Notes: generated by a model from the sequence alone, not told the origin. Shown: positions 27,641-40,100, counted from the stretch's first letter. The stretch is DNA of 64,000 nucleotides from Sergeia podlipaevii (GCA_030849805.1 JASANZ010002275.1:62001-126000), one strand, 5' to 3'. Numbers and translations: made by a program.

Positions 27641-27703
27641 ATGCCTAAAGGCCAAGCACAAATCATTAAAGATAAGTTGCCTTCATCTATTTTATTGTGG
27701 TGA
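27641..27703 (+). other. Upstream ORF of 20 codons in the 5' UTR of dehydrogenase paralogue 1
   Basis: An ATG two bases after the probable splice acceptor opens a 20-codon frame that ends at TGA 27701-27703, 20 bases before the main ATG and in another frame. If the acceptor at 27639 is used, ribosomes meet this ATG first. Whether it is translated is unknown. Confidence 0.45.
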
Positions 27704-27723
27704 TCTCTTTTGCATTTCGTAAA

Positions 27724-28743
27724 ATGTCCATCATCGTATGCGTTTCTCTGGGTCCAATTGACTCCCCTTCGGTGCGAAAGTATATTGAGAACGCTGTGGC
27801 ACCCTACAACCTCCGAGTTGTATTTGGTTCGACGCCTGAGGACTTCTCTGCTGTCAAAAGCTCTGGTAATCCAATTACCCTTGCTGTTTTTGGCGCGCAA
27901 GGGTGTGCTATTATTGAGAATCTGTGCGATGACTACATGGCGGCTCGCGTGCGCCGCGTCAAGTTTGTCTACAGCATTACCGCAGGTGTTGACGCTTATC
28001 ATCTGGAGAACCTCAAGCGCCAACTTGTGGGCATTCCCTTTCACAACGCACAGGGCTGCTACGATGAGATCCTCGCGGAGCACGTTGTCTTCGGCATGAT
28101 TTACTTTAATCGCCAAGCATGGCGCTTTGTTGCATCTAAGAACGGGAGGCACTGGGACCGCTACAACATGATTGGGCTTCGGGGTCAGAAGGTTGGTGTG
28201 ATCGGCTACGGCAGCATCGGACAGGCATGCGGCAAGATGGCTGCCGCGATGGGAATGCAGGTAACTGGCATTCGTCGCTCGGCCTCTGCTCTTGGCGAGG
28301 TGGACCAGCACGGTATCCGCATCCGGAACAACGACGCGCTAGATCAAGTGCTTTGTGAGTCCGACTTTGTTGTGGGCGTTCTCCCTGGCACAGCCGAAAC
28401 TGCGCATTTTTTCAACGAACGAGTCTTCTCGCTCATGAAGCCCAGTGCTGTGTTCATCAGCATTGGTCGTGGGTGCACGCAAGACGAAGAGGCCCTCACC
28501 ACCGCACTTAATCGGAACACCATCCGCGGCGCGGTACTCGACGTATTCGAGAAGGAACCTCTTCCTGAATGCTCTCCTTTATGGAGCATCCCAGATGACA
28601 AGCTGCTCATGTCTGCCCACTGCGCAGATTGGACTGAGAGCGTGACGACGTGCTCGATTGACCGCTTTGCAGCTATTCTTGGGGAGTACTGCGCCAAGGG
28701 GAAGAGCGATGCCTACTGCGTCGATGTTGACAAGGGCTACTAG
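27724..28743 (+). CDS. D-isomer-specific 2-hydroxyacid dehydrogenase, paralogue 1
   Basis: The 339-residue product is a soluble NAD(P)-dependent oxidoreductase of the D-2-hydroxyacid dehydrogenase family, which interconverts 2-oxoacids and D-2-hydroxyacids. It has the usual split catalytic domain around a Rossmann domain whose glycine motif is VIGYGSIGQACG (about 159-170). The catalytic triad is complete: R249 in IGRGCTQDEE, E278 in DVFEKEPLP and H299 in MSAHCADW. Substrate cannot be read from sequence; glyoxylate/hydroxypyruvate-type or branched 2-oxoacids are candidates. There is no signal peptide and no C-terminal SKL-type glycosomal signal (it ends KGY). Length is normal for the family. 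A paralogue follows about 400 bases downstream. The frame opens upstream at GTG 27697; 27724 is the first in-frame ATG. Confidence 0.9.
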   Translation: MSIIVCVSLGPIDSPSVRKYIENAVAPYNLRVVFGSTPEDFSAVKSSGNPITLAVFGAQGCAIIENLCDDYMAARVRRVKFVYSITAGVDAYHLENLKRQLVGIPFHNAQGCYDEILAEHVVFGMIYFNRQAWRFVASKNGRHWDRYNMIGLRGQKVGVIGYGSIGQACGKMAAAMGMQVTGIRRSASALGEVDQHGIRIRNNDALDQVLCESDFVVGVLPGTAETAHFFNERVFSLMKPSAVFISIGRGCTQDEEALTTALNRNTIRGAVLDVFEKEPLPECSPLWSIPDDKLLMSAHCADWTESVTTCSIDRFAAILGEYCAKGKSDAYCVDVDKGY

Positions 28744-29140
28744 TGCAACAGGGAGAGCACAGTCATCCTTATTTTTTTTTATTTTTTTATTTTCTTTTTC
28801 CGAACCTTTGTAACGTTAATATTATCGTTGTGTTGTTGTTGTTGATTTCTTACCTCCTTTCGCTATTGTTAGTGATACAAGTAGATATATCTCATTCATA
28901 CAAATCTGGAGAACATCATGTTGCTGCAGTGTCAGTGCGAGATATTTTACAAATTCGTCAGTAGTGATATTGGTGCTTTGATTCTTTTATTCCCCCCCCC
29001 CCCTATTTACAATCTTGCCCTCTTATTCTCCCCAGTCTCTTATTTTAGACTGTACATTTAATTCGCTTTCAGCAAACAGAGCGAATCACACACAGTTCTT
29101 CGTTGCATATATATATATACTTTGACAAACGGACGTTCAT
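28744..29140 (+). other. Spacer between the tandem dehydrogenase genes
   Basis: T-rich, then a C12 run followed by CT-rich sequence and a short (TA)n run near 29108-29119. No other element is seen. Confidence 0.6.
28984..29035 (+). promoter_or_regulatory. Probable trans-splice acceptor for dehydrogenase paralogue 2
   Basis: A CT-rich tract including a run of 12 C is followed by CTCCCCAG with AG at 29034-29035. Further AGs lie at about 29046 and 29071-29072. No ATG intervenes before 29141. Confidence 0.65.
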
Positions 29141-30169
29141 ATGCAGGGGCACGGACACATTCTGTGTGTTGCCGCGGGGTTTAACAAGGCGCCCACAATT
29201 GTCAAGATGATTGGCACAGACCTCTTTAGCGAGTCGTACAAGTCGCAAGCCAATGCTTCAGTCGATTTTGCAGAGGCCAAAGCCTCCGGGAAGCCTATAG
29301 CGCTGCTTATCCTTGGCCCTATCGGCCACGACGCCATCAAGTTCCTGTGCGATGACTACGACAAGCCGCAGGAGGAGCGCCGCGTGAGGTGGATCCACAG
29401 CCTATCCGCAGGCATTGACTGGTATCAGCTCGATCACCTCACAAGTCAAGTGAAGGGCATCCCATTTACCAATGGCAAGGGAGCCTACAGCTACCAACTC
29501 TCCGTCCACGTGGTGTACTCCATTCTTTACTTTAATCGCAGCACCACCCGACTCCAGAAGCTGCGCGCTGAGCGCCGGTTTGACCCTTTCTTTATGCAGG
29601 AGACTCGCGGATGCAAGGTGGGCATTGTTGGATATGGCGACATTGGACGCGCCTGTGCCCGCGCCATTCAGCCCCTCGAAATGGACGTCACTGGTGTGCG
29701 TCGCACCTTAGGCGAGGAGTATGTGGATGAGTTTGGTGCCCGCGTGGTGGGCGGTGACGCAGAGCGTGATCGTGTTATTCGTGAGTCGGACTACCTCATA
29801 AACATCCTTCCTGGTACCCCTGACACGGCCGAACTGTTTAACAAGGAAAGGTTTGCCCAGATGAAGCCGAACGCCGTCTACATCAACGTGGGTCGCGGCT
29901 CCACCCAGAACGAGGTTGATCTCGCCGCAGCCCTTCGTGGTGGGGTCATTGGTGGAGCATCACTTGATGTGTTCCAGGTGGAGCCCCTCCCTGCTGATTC
30001 GCCTCTATATGACATTGGTGATGATAAGCTCCTGATTACTGCGCACAACGCATGCATCACTGAGAAAGCGTTTGGTGGCGCAGTTGACATCTTTCTTAAC
30101 TACGCAAAACAGTTTGCAAAGACTGGCACCGTAAAGGGATACACTCCTGATATCACTGCGGGCTACTAG
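29141..30169 (+). CDS. D-isomer-specific 2-hydroxyacid dehydrogenase, paralogue 2
   Basis: The 342-residue product is collinear with the preceding dehydrogenase over its whole length. The cofactor motif is IVGYGDIGRACAR (about 162-174), and the catalytic residues R252 (VGRGSTQNE), E281 (DVFQVEPLP) and H302 (ITAHNACI) are all present, so both copies should be active. Differences cluster in the substrate-side catalytic domain (first 120 residues), suggesting different substrates or regulation rather than recent duplication. It ends AGY, similar to the KGY of its neighbour, with no glycosomal PTS1. The tandem arrangement on one strand suggests origin by local duplication. Substrate is not predictable from sequence. 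Confidence 0.9.
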   Translation: MQGHGHILCVAAGFNKAPTIVKMIGTDLFSESYKSQANASVDFAEAKASGKPIALLILGPIGHDAIKFLCDDYDKPQEERRVRWIHSLSAGIDWYQLDHLTSQVKGIPFTNGKGAYSYQLSVHVVYSILYFNRSTTRLQKLRAERRFDPFFMQETRGCKVGIVGYGDIGRACARAIQPLEMDVTGVRRTLGEEYVDEFGARVVGGDAERDRVIRESDYLINILPGTPDTAELFNKERFAQMKPNAVYINVGRGSTQNEVDLAAALRGGVIGGASLDVFQVEPLPADSPLYDIGDDKLLITAHNACITEKAFGGAVDIFLNYAKQFAKTGTVKGYTPDITAGY

Positions 30170-30264
30170 CAGCTACGCTGCATTTAACACTACAAAGTGG
30201 TACGTGGTTTTTTTTTTTAATGAAAGTGCATCCTATTTTTCAGCAAGACGGATATTTATGTTTC

Positions 30265-30294
30265 ATATATATACATACATATATATATATATAT
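30265..30294. repeat. (TA)n microsatellite, interrupted
   Basis: TA units interrupted by ACATAC, in the presumed 3' UTR of dehydrogenase paralogue 2. Confidence 0.85.
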
Positions 30295-31127
30295 GACTGT
30301 CTTCAAGAGTGAAACGGCCACGCTATGTTAATTGATCTTTGTTCCTATGGAGTGTGTAAAAGATTCCTGTGGTCGCACTTTTCTTTTGCACTTGTTGCTA
30401 TCGTTCCTTTATTTGACTCTAATTCAATATAAAAGGACGCCATTGTTGTGAAAAGAAAAGTTGAAACATATGGGGCTACAATACCATGTGTATGATCAAT
30501 TTGTGTTACCGCAATGTGAGATGGGAGGAAGAGGAGGCTCCCCATTAGCTAACTCACTCATTTGTTAACTTGTTTATTTATTTATTTAATTATAGCATAA
30601 GGAAAGATTTTTTTTCGACCTACTATTACTTTGTGGTATTATTCACCCACATACTTCTCCCTTTTTCGCTAAAGAAAAAAAAAACGACACTAACCTCCAC
30701 TTTGTCGATTACGACTACTGTGCAAGTATGTCGCTCAAGAAGCGGTCATGTGCGATTCTGTCCTCTGCATACGTATCTATACTTTATTTCGACACAGTAT
30801 ATTCACTACTTTTCTATCATCTGCTCTTCTTCTTGTCGACTTCCTCTCTCCCCCTCCCCCTCCTCTTTATTTGCTTGAATCTTTTTGAAAGTATCTTGTA
30901 TACAAAATAGTCATAGGAGGATCGCTGAGTCTTCTCAGTATCTTCTTGAAATCCAAAATATCAACTACGTTTTCTCTTTTTCAGAGAGGCTATCGCATTT
31001 TTTTTTTTACTTTTATTATTCTTTACTTTTATCACCACATCATCTATTTTTTTTTATATTGCTTTCTGCTGAGATTATATAAAATTCAATATCGGTATTG
31101 CTTTTGGAAACAAAAGATATAGTAGTA

Positions 31128-31132
31128 CATAT

Positions 31133-31168
<36 letters not shown>
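31128..31168. repeat. (TA)n microsatellite directly before the VPS13 splice acceptor
   Basis: Interrupted then perfect TA units, the longest run in the window (about 15 uninterrupted units), ending next to the pyrimidine tract of the VPS13 acceptor. Confidence 0.9.
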
Positions 31169-31182
31169 TTCTCTCTACCCAG
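31168..31182 (+). promoter_or_regulatory. Probable trans-splice acceptor for VPS13
   Basis: A short CT tract (TTTCTCTCTACCC) ends in AG at 31181-31182, leaving only a 15-base 5' UTR before the ATG at 31198. Confidence 0.6.
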
Positions 31183-31197
31183 CCTCGTTCTACCACG

Positions 31198-34100
31198 ATG
31201 CTCGAAAAAGTGGTCGCCAACTTCCTCACTGCCTACTTGGGCGAGTACATTGAAAACATTGACAAGGAACAAATTAAAGTATCCGTGTGGAAGGGCAATG
31301 TACACTTGCGTAAGCTGAGAATACGTCGAGATGCGCTTCGGCATATGGACACAACACTCTGCGTCACAGCCGGTGTCATTGAGGAGCTTACTGTGCGCGT
31401 GCCGTGGACCAAACTGCAGTCGGAGAGCGTGGAGGTCACCATGCGTAACGTAAACGTTGTATTAGGACAGAAAGCATCGGTGGGCTATGACGCAGAGCAG
31501 AATAGAGAAGAAGCACTAGAGCGGAAGCGTCGCCATCTTGTCGCTGCTGAGAAGGCACTTTTCGAAGAATGGGCCGCTGCGCGCGCTCCAGGCAGTTCAG
31601 TAGCCACCACAGCAACACAAGATGAAGGCAATCAAGCGAACGACACCTTTTCAGCTCGTCTTTGGGCGAGTGTTGTCAACAACGTCAAGCTCAAGATCGA
31701 TGGCGTGCGCGTACAATTCATTAGTGTAGGAAGCTCCCCTGTATCAGCAGTGGCGGGTGGGGGTGGTGGTGGTGGTGCGGTAACTTTTGAAATGGACGAG
31801 CTGAGCACTTTTGCATGCAACGCCTCCTACGAACCCGCATTTTCAGAGGCGACGCTCAAGCTGCTTCACAAGCGGCTGCTCATTAGAGGGATGCGTGTGA
31901 GCATCACGACGTTTTCGCGTCTTTCCTCTTCATCGTCTTCATCATTTTCAACGCCGCAGGGACAGCAGAAGCCACCACTGGACGCGCAAAAACAGCGCGG
32001 TCAGGAAAAGAGACTGCTGGGTCCAGCTAGTGCCTCCATGCAGCTTCAGTACCAACCCATTCCGTACGACAAGCACATCCCGACGTGTGTGTGCGCGGTG
32101 CGTCTCGATCCACTGCTTGCTACGCTCAGTGAATCTACCGTTGATACGCTTGTGGCAATGGGCCGGCAGGCGCAGCGGGATAGCGCGACGGAGCGTGCAC
32201 AGCTACGCCGTCCTCTGAGTCTCTCTAAACGCCCGAGCGAAGATCCCCGCGCGTGGTGGAAGTACACCATCGGTGCGGTACTTGAAAATTTGCGGCGACA
32301 AGGCGCGGGTACTCTTGACGGCACAGCTGCCACAGGCCGAAGTGTGGGAGCAGCATTTGACTGGGTAGCTTACAAGGAAATGAAACAAAAACGGAGTACC
32401 TACTTGCGCCTCTACACACGCTCGCGACAAGACGCACTCTCTGTTGCTGCCTTTGGTGGCCCCATTCCTGCTGGCTTGCAGGAGGAGCCCTTGATTCCTG
32501 CGGAAGAGACCCAGCTCGCGTATCTGGAGGCGGATCTGTCTGTGGATGTCGTCTGTCTCGTGCGGCGTGCTGCGTTAGAGTCGTTTGCAGCTCGTCGCGC
32601 CATGTACAACGACTTACGAGCACAGAAGAAGCGCGAGAAGGAAGAGAGTGACCGTCACCACCTTCTTGCAGCACAGCAGCAAGGGGTTCAAGACGCTTCT
32701 CCGCAGGTGAGGAAGTCTGTTACTGCCACAAGCGCGGTCGACAATAGTATCAACAGTGTCGATAGCACCAAGACGAGCTGGTTTGGGTCGTGGTTCCAGA
32801 GCAGCAAGCAGAAAGAGAAAATGCAAGCGGTACTTGAGGAGGAGGATTCGCCAGAAGTGCGGGAAGAGATGCAGAGTATGCTAGAAATTATGCAGACCAA
32901 TCACTGGACCCGCGAACAGCGACTGCTCATCGCAAAGGAGTTTGGTGTATCTGCAGATGAAGCCACCGCTCTTACCGAAGCTGCCTCGCCAGTGGCGCAG
33001 TCAACCTCTGCTCTTTCTAACAGTGCCAGTGGTACTGCAGGCAATGATGGGCAACTGCAACTGCGTGTTTTGGTGCAGCTCGCCTCAAGCGGAGTGGAGC
33101 TTTGTGAGAGGGAACGGGATCTGTCTGCTTCATCTTGTAGCCGCACTGCGACTACTAGGAGTAGCCTAAATAGTACAATGTTGGGGAATGAGGTGGAGGG
33201 CATGGCAACGATGGAGATGCAGCGCCTCACGGTCGCCATGGAGCTCAGAGAGGGGCACATCCAAGGCTGGATGTCTATTGGGTCATACAAGTTGGAGTGT
33301 CAGCAACGCAGCGTGCTGACCTCAGAAGCGGAGCTGCCTGAAGAGGAGGAGGCAGACCTTCTTGCCGTCGCGGTGCTTGGCGTGCGTGGTGTCAAGCTTG
33401 CCGACGTGACCACTTTGGGGGCAATGGCGCGGCGACAACAGCAGGACATGGCCCTCTTTGTTTCAGTACACAGGGGACCGAACAATCAAAACTATTCCAC
33501 CTCACGAGTAGGCCAAGGAAGCATTAAAGAGGCTCTTGATGCTGGTACTACAATCCACGGCGCCACTGATGGAACATCCAAGCTTGTCACCACGCACGCG
33601 ACGGTGGAGGTTGCTCCTCTATCGGTGTACATTGGAGTCAACCTACTACGTACCTTTACAGGCTTCGTTCTGCGCCCCATTTTACATGCACAACGGCTAG
33701 ATGAAGAGGCTACCATGCTGCCCCCACCTGCGGTATCCACGATTAGTAGAGCGGGAAGGGCATTTGCTGACGCAGAAAATGCCACTGTCCCTTCGCCATC
33801 CTGCTATTCCACTTTTGATGCTGCTTCACCAGCGGCAGCGATGGACGCAAGGCGGGAGATGGCAAACACGTTAGGCATCACTGACTATAAAGCCAGCGCC
33901 TTAACAGAAAAGGAGGAACGCGAAGCTTCAGATCCCATTTTGCGTATTGCCGCGCTTGCCAAACGCGTAGAGCGCGACTCCACTGTTACCTCTTCTGGCA
34001 ATTCCACAGTTGTGCAATGGACCGCACGTTTGAGTAAAGTGGCCGTCTATCTTGCGGAGGAGGAAGGGAAACAGGAGGCCCGACTCACTCTCAAGGGGCT

Positions 34101-37100
34101 GTGCGTGCGTAATGACGCGGAAATGGAGGCGAAACGCTCACAGCGCGTGCTTGCTTTGGATGCACAGAACAGTAAAGTTGTCACAGCAGCATCACCACGT
34201 GTAGCTGCGGAGTGCCGAGCGTTGACAACCTCTACAAGTGAGATGGTGGAGACATCTGAGGACTGGATGAACTACTACTACATGAGCGTTACGGAGGTGT
34301 CAATGGATTGTCTCTATACCGCTACTGGTGCTGATGCTCTTAGCGCTCCGAACACTCAGGTGAAGCCACAGTGGTGGCCACTTCTTTATCCAACACCTCT
34401 TGATATCACCCTCAAGGCACACATGATGCCCAAGAAGCAACTGGCTTTGCCACGTCTCTCCATGACGATCCGCTCTGCAGCAGCGGTTAGTGGCGGTGCT
34501 GTGAAGTCCTCTCCTGCGGTTCGTCTCTCTGTGTCACGCAGTCGCTTGTCGGTACTGTGTTCAAGCGCTATGCTGCTGCTAGACTTTGCCAACTCCACTC
34601 GACGAAAGTTTGAACTTGGACTAGGTTCAGCTGCTACCACTGCGTCTACCTCCGGTGCTGGTGCTGGTGCTGGTGCACTTGCTATTGAGGAGACCGGTTG
34701 TGCACGTGACGCGAAGGGATCCACGTGGTTCAAGCTTTCATCTGTTTCAGTGGGAGCTGGGTTCATAATTGACGATGATGACCAAGACAGTAGCAACGCA
34801 AAACAGAGCGAGAGCCGAGCTCAAGTGGCGTCTGAGCTGCCACGACGCTACGTTGAAATCAAGCGTGGTGCTCTCATTGTGTACCACGTAGAACGTCCAA
34901 CGTTTCCAGAGCATCTCATTGAATTAGTCAAGGGTGGCTTTCATATTGTCACCTCCGCCGCCACGCACGGAACTGAAGCCGCCGTCGCAGCAGAAGCAGT
35001 GCGGGTTACGCTTTTTGTTGAATGTGGTGGAACTTCGCACGTGGGCAATAAGAGCAATAGCAGTGGCGGGGGTCGAAGCGGCTGCCTCGAAGCTCGAAGA
35101 TTCCTGTATGACACCATGGGCTTTCCTCATCTCGCCGAAAATGCGGTTCTTATGAAAGCGTTTGTGGATGAGTGGATCCGTGAGCATCAGCACCGCGAGG
35201 AGGACGTGGCAACGTGCGCCAAGGTTGCGGAGGCGATGTCCACTATTGAAGAAGCTTCGCACACCACCAAATGTCACCGTGTCGTTATGTGGTGCTGGGA
35301 CGCAGCGGAGGCAGAGCAGTTGACCGCAGCACTCGAAGAGGCCGCTGCTGAGTTTCACGCGTACACAGTCACGCATGACATGTTGGCCATGCAGCAGGCT
35401 AGTGTGCATCCTCTGTTACGAACCCAGCCGCTACTCTGCATGAGCCTGGAGACACCACAGTGTGAAGTGCAGCTGATAGAAGAGGCTGACGAGACAATCC
35501 TAAAAGAAACATGCAGCAAGTTGGGGGGCAGAATGCTACGGATTTCTGGGCTTAGCGTAGACTATCAGCAGTACCCTCTCATCACCACTTACGAGCTTTC
35601 AGTTAGTCAGCAATTGCTGTTGTTGGATGACATAGAAGGTACTGTAGAGGCTCCTCGCACGCTTCTTTGCGTTGGAAGTGTCCCTTCTGCAATTGGTACA
35701 GCCATACCCACGCAAGAGCAGCCGTGTTTGGCCGTGAAGGTGTCGCTCTACGCCCGGCCTGGTCCCCTCCCGTCCCTTATTGATGCCTCGCTATCAGTGC
35801 CTGCGCACCATCCCTCTTCCCCCTTATCAGCACAACCGCCACCAGCAGTAGGAGGTGATGGGCCGACTTCGAAGGTGCATCTCAATACGGCTCTTGTACA
35901 AGTTCTCGAGATGCTTTGGGATCTCAGTGGCATTGTGACCAATCGCGCATTCGGGAGCACCGCCCTATTATGTGTTCCGTGGGCTGGCAGTAAGGCCGAA
36001 CATGTTGTGTGTGCAACCGGCGGTGGCAACTGCTGCCTTTCTTCTGCTACTGCACCGGATGAACAGGTTGAGCCATCTTTAGACTGGGCACGCAACATCA
36101 CTGTGGCTGCTACTATCGGCGGCAGCATGGCTGTATCGGTGTCGTACCCAGCGGCGCCAGCAACAAAAGCAACGGAAGCCACAGAAGCGTTGGCAACTGC
36201 GCAAGCAGCTTATGCAGGAAAACCAGTACTGGTGGTGGAGGCCACGCAGGCATCTATAGCGTGGTCCCATTTTGCTCGAGGAGAACACGTACTGTCTTGC
36301 ACACTGCAAGCGCCTGGTGCACTGGCGAGTAGTTTGACCCCTTCTTCCACGGCGTCTCAGCAGGACAACCTTCATCGAATCGCCTCTCCACTTTTTGGAC
36401 GCACTACTACAAAGTTAACTACTAGCAGTGGTCATAACAGCAGTGACAACGATGACACTTGGGCAACCTCATCGTCCCATGTGTCGCTGAGTCTTACGAT
36501 ACGGAACAGGCCTGTCTCCACCTCGCTCTCGGACTACGTGCGACAAGGCACTGGTAGTGATAGCGCTGCTTCCTTGGGGTACCGCTTTGACAATGCGCTT
36601 GATGTGGAAGTTTCTGGGGTGCAGCTGTGTTATCGCAATCCACAGCTGCTCTCTCTACTGGAACTTACGACGAGAGGTCTTGTGTCTCGCTGCATTGGCA
36701 TTTCTGATCGGGTGCCCTTTTTGTATACGCGTCGTGCGCAGTGGATCTCTGGTAATGCATTGAACAACACAGAAAAAGGCAGCGGTGGTAGCGGCTCAGA
36801 GCACGCAAGCAGCACACCGGTGTTTGACTGGTGTATGATGAAAAAGCATGTTATTCTTGCACAGAGTGTTGTGTGGCTTCCTCAAGATGCTCGCACTGCT
36901 TCTCTTGTTTTTGCCACCGCAGAAGGGTCCTCAGATCTACAACAGTGCCTGTGTCTTCGGGGTGGAAGGCTCGAGTACAGCGATGCCCTCGTGAAGGGAA
37001 GCAACAATAACAATAGCAAGAGCAATAGTGAAACTAGCACTTTGCGTGGCCTCGAAGTATGCAGTGTGATGTCGATCTCACTCGCTGGCTCCTCTCTTTG

Positions 37101-40100
37101 TGCCACGTCGACGACGTCCGCCAAATGTACAGCAAGCACGGCGGATGCAAGCAATGGGAACAGCGGCGACACGCCGCGTATTATTGTGGGGGATCTCTCC
37201 GCGACGCTAACTATGTCGCTACAGCTCTTTGCGCCGCACACCCTGGACGAGCGGCGTCGCGTGTCGTCTCTATGTGTTGGCAGTAGCACTTCAGACAACG
37301 GCGGAATACTTGCATGTGGCTCAGCCGCCGATTTTGCTGCCATGATGACGGTAGCGCACAGCAACTACATGGAGAGTGCGTGGAAGTCGGCTTTTGTGGA
37401 ACGACCTGAGGCAGTTGACCCGCTTGTGCTTTTTTCGGGCACACCTCAGATCATAGAATCGTGGTTGGTGGACTGCTCGCATGTGTGTCTGGGGGTGCAC
37501 GAGAGGAATGATGCAGATGGCCTTGCCTCCAACGCGCTTGTTATTGATAGGCTTCATGTCGAAAGACACGATGAGGCAAGCGGAGCACGTCGCATGTCGG
37601 GTCAGTTTTCAGCACTTCGCGTATGGAATCTCAGCCACTTGGCAGCATCTACACCAGACCTCTCGTTTAAGCGAGACCCGAGCGAAGTATGCGATGCTAG
37701 TTTTGCCTTTCTTTCCTTGACACCTTCCAGCTCTTCTTACCCCTTGTGCAACCCTCAGATGGGGGTGGCTGCCTCGGTGGAATTCTCCATCGACGGCAAC
37801 GGCAGAATCGCCAGCAGCACAGATTTAGGGCTGATGAGTCTCTCCGTGGCTCCTCGGTTTACCTCGGAAGCCTCACGAATCTTTTTGGCTCCGTCCTTGC
37901 AAGAAGCGGTGACTTTGTTTCTTGCCCCGAAAGGGAAGGACTCGACTGTGTCTGCTGCTCCTCAAGGGGCAACGGAGGCTCTACACACAGCGATGATGGA
38001 GCAAGTGTCGCTAACGATTCCCGTTGCCCACGGCACCAAACTCGCTCCGCTGATACAGTTTGCCTTCAAGGATATCACGGCTCAAGCAGAGACTTCCAAT
38101 AGCAGACCTGAACTGGAATACACCATGAGTATTGGAAACCTGGTAGACAGTAGGGCGTTTTCAAGCCCCGGCGATGCCTCGTCTTTATCATTCCGACGCC
38201 TGTTTATCAAAGCGCCAAGCATACAGCAGATGCAATGGCAGCCAGCGCAGCAGCAACACCCAGTTAATAGATCTAGTAGTCAGAAACAGGCAGCGTTATC
38301 CCAAGACCTGCTTGAGGAACTCTTCTCCTTCACGCCCACTGCGGCGCCTACTACCCCATTGCAACCCTCATCGTTAAAGACAGCTTCCAAGCCAGAACCT
38401 GCTGCGTCAAGTGTCGAACCTGCAGAAGCACAAACACCATGGCTCTCCCTGTCGCGCACACACGCACAAGGGCTGCGCTGCTATGTGGAGCCTACATGGT
38501 GCATTGTGCCACCGAGCAGTTGCCGCGCTGCGCTGCAGTCCTTCTGGTCTGAGTACCAAGCAACACAAAAAATAGCAAGCACCGGTGCAGCCCTATTTGA
38601 CGTAAACACGGGTGGACAAGCTGATGCGGCCACTACTACTACTACTACAACTGTGGGTTCAATGGCGCGTTCTAGCAGCGTGGAGGTTGCTGTGAAAGAT
38701 GCTGCTTTTGTTGTCGTTCAGGACGACGTGGAAGTGACCAATGTCACAGCTCTCACAAGTGGATTGCTGCTCTCACTCGGCGATCTTTCCTACTCATCCT
38801 CGATCTCGCTGTCCACGCAGCCCGCTGCAGGGAAGGCAAGCGTGGGGGCACTGATGCAACGTCAAGATTGCTTTTGTGTTCCAGCCATCGCACTGCGGAC
38901 CTTCACGCATCGTGACACTTACCTTGTGAAGCCGTTTCATATATTGGGCGACAGGAAGACCTCAGCGACGCATACCAGCGCTACCACCGATGGTGCAAAA
39001 ACCATGCACGTGGAGCTGGACGTGGGGGCCGTCAACGTGGATGTATCGCAACGTCACTACGAGGAGCTGCTCACGGGTCTTGTGCGGAGTGTTCTGAAGC
39101 CCCGCCTTGAAGGGGTGTCAAGCGAACGAAGTCTGGATTGCAGCGGGGATGCTGTGCTCCTCACGAATACATACCTTTACAGGAGCGACACTGCAGCCGC
39201 TACGCTAGGGTCATCTGGATCCATAGTGAATCCATCCTTGGCTCTGCCTCTCCCCAAGTGGGGAAGCACCACACAAGCTTTTAAGATCATCCTAGAGGGT
39301 CTCTCTCTGCGTATCAGAAGCGGGGCTGAGACTGGTGGAGGCGTGTACTTGTCGTTGGACGGGCTTTGCATGCGTCACGCCAATCGGCGCAAGCTTATTC
39401 GCACAGATGCAGAGCTCGCAATTGCCATCCAGGACAGTGTCGACGCAGACGATGTCTTTGCCCTTCCCGTGCGCCTCTCTGACAATGGTGCGGAGCATGT
39501 TAGCACCCATCAGGAGACCACTATTGCCTTTCCGCGCATTCAGCTTGGTGTCGAGGGCAGCGGAAAGCTGATTTCCCTCAAACCCATTGCCGCCAGGGCC
39601 TCCCCAGCCGACGACGACAACGACGCTCTCAGCGCGATTGACTTTGGTGAGAAGGAGGTGGCAGCGCTGCGCATTAGCAGAACAAACTGTAGTGAACTGA
39701 TCGATGTGCAGTTGGGTCTTTTCACCGTCACACTTGACGCAAATGCGCTGGCCACCTTCACGGAACTTATGTACCGCCCTTACGCACACATTGTGCTGCC
39801 AGAATACCTGGTAAAGGAGGTGAAGCAAATAGATCGAGACATGATGCTTGCTAATGACCTGCACCTCACACGGCAGGTGAAAATGCGCGTCTTGAGCACC
39901 GAACGAAACCACATCACTATCAACGCAGCCGGACATAGCATATACTTTCACGACTTTGGTGAGCCCCTTATCACGCTGGATGCCGGCGTCACGTTGCGCT
40001 TCATCAACGCGAAGCTTTACTTGTATGGTAACAAGCTAGACCACTACATCAACGCCGGAAATGGCTCATACACAACAGTTGATCCTGCGATGAATACGAT

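Larger units (their letters stand above)
26986..27723 (+). other. Spacer with TA run and a short upstream ORF
   Basis: AT-rich spacer with several T10-T14 runs, a (TA)n microsatellite and, beyond the likely acceptor at 27639, a 20-codon upstream ORF preceding the first dehydrogenase gene. Confidence 0.6.
30170..31197 (+). other. Spacer before the VPS13 gene, with TA microsatellites
   Basis: One kilobase of AT-rich sequence with two (TA)n runs, CT-rich stretches near 30825-30880 and T runs. An open frame at 30570-30878 is Phe/Ser-rich and looks like chance. No RNA gene is seen. Confidence 0.6.

Noticed and set aside
27622..28311. 229-codon antisense frame over dehydrogenase paralogue 1
   Set aside because: The sense frame holds an intact enzyme with full catalytic triad; the antisense product has no recognisable motif.
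39292..39951. 219-codon antisense frame inside VPS13
   Set aside because: Shadow of the sense codons; no family resemblance and no upstream processing signal on that strand.
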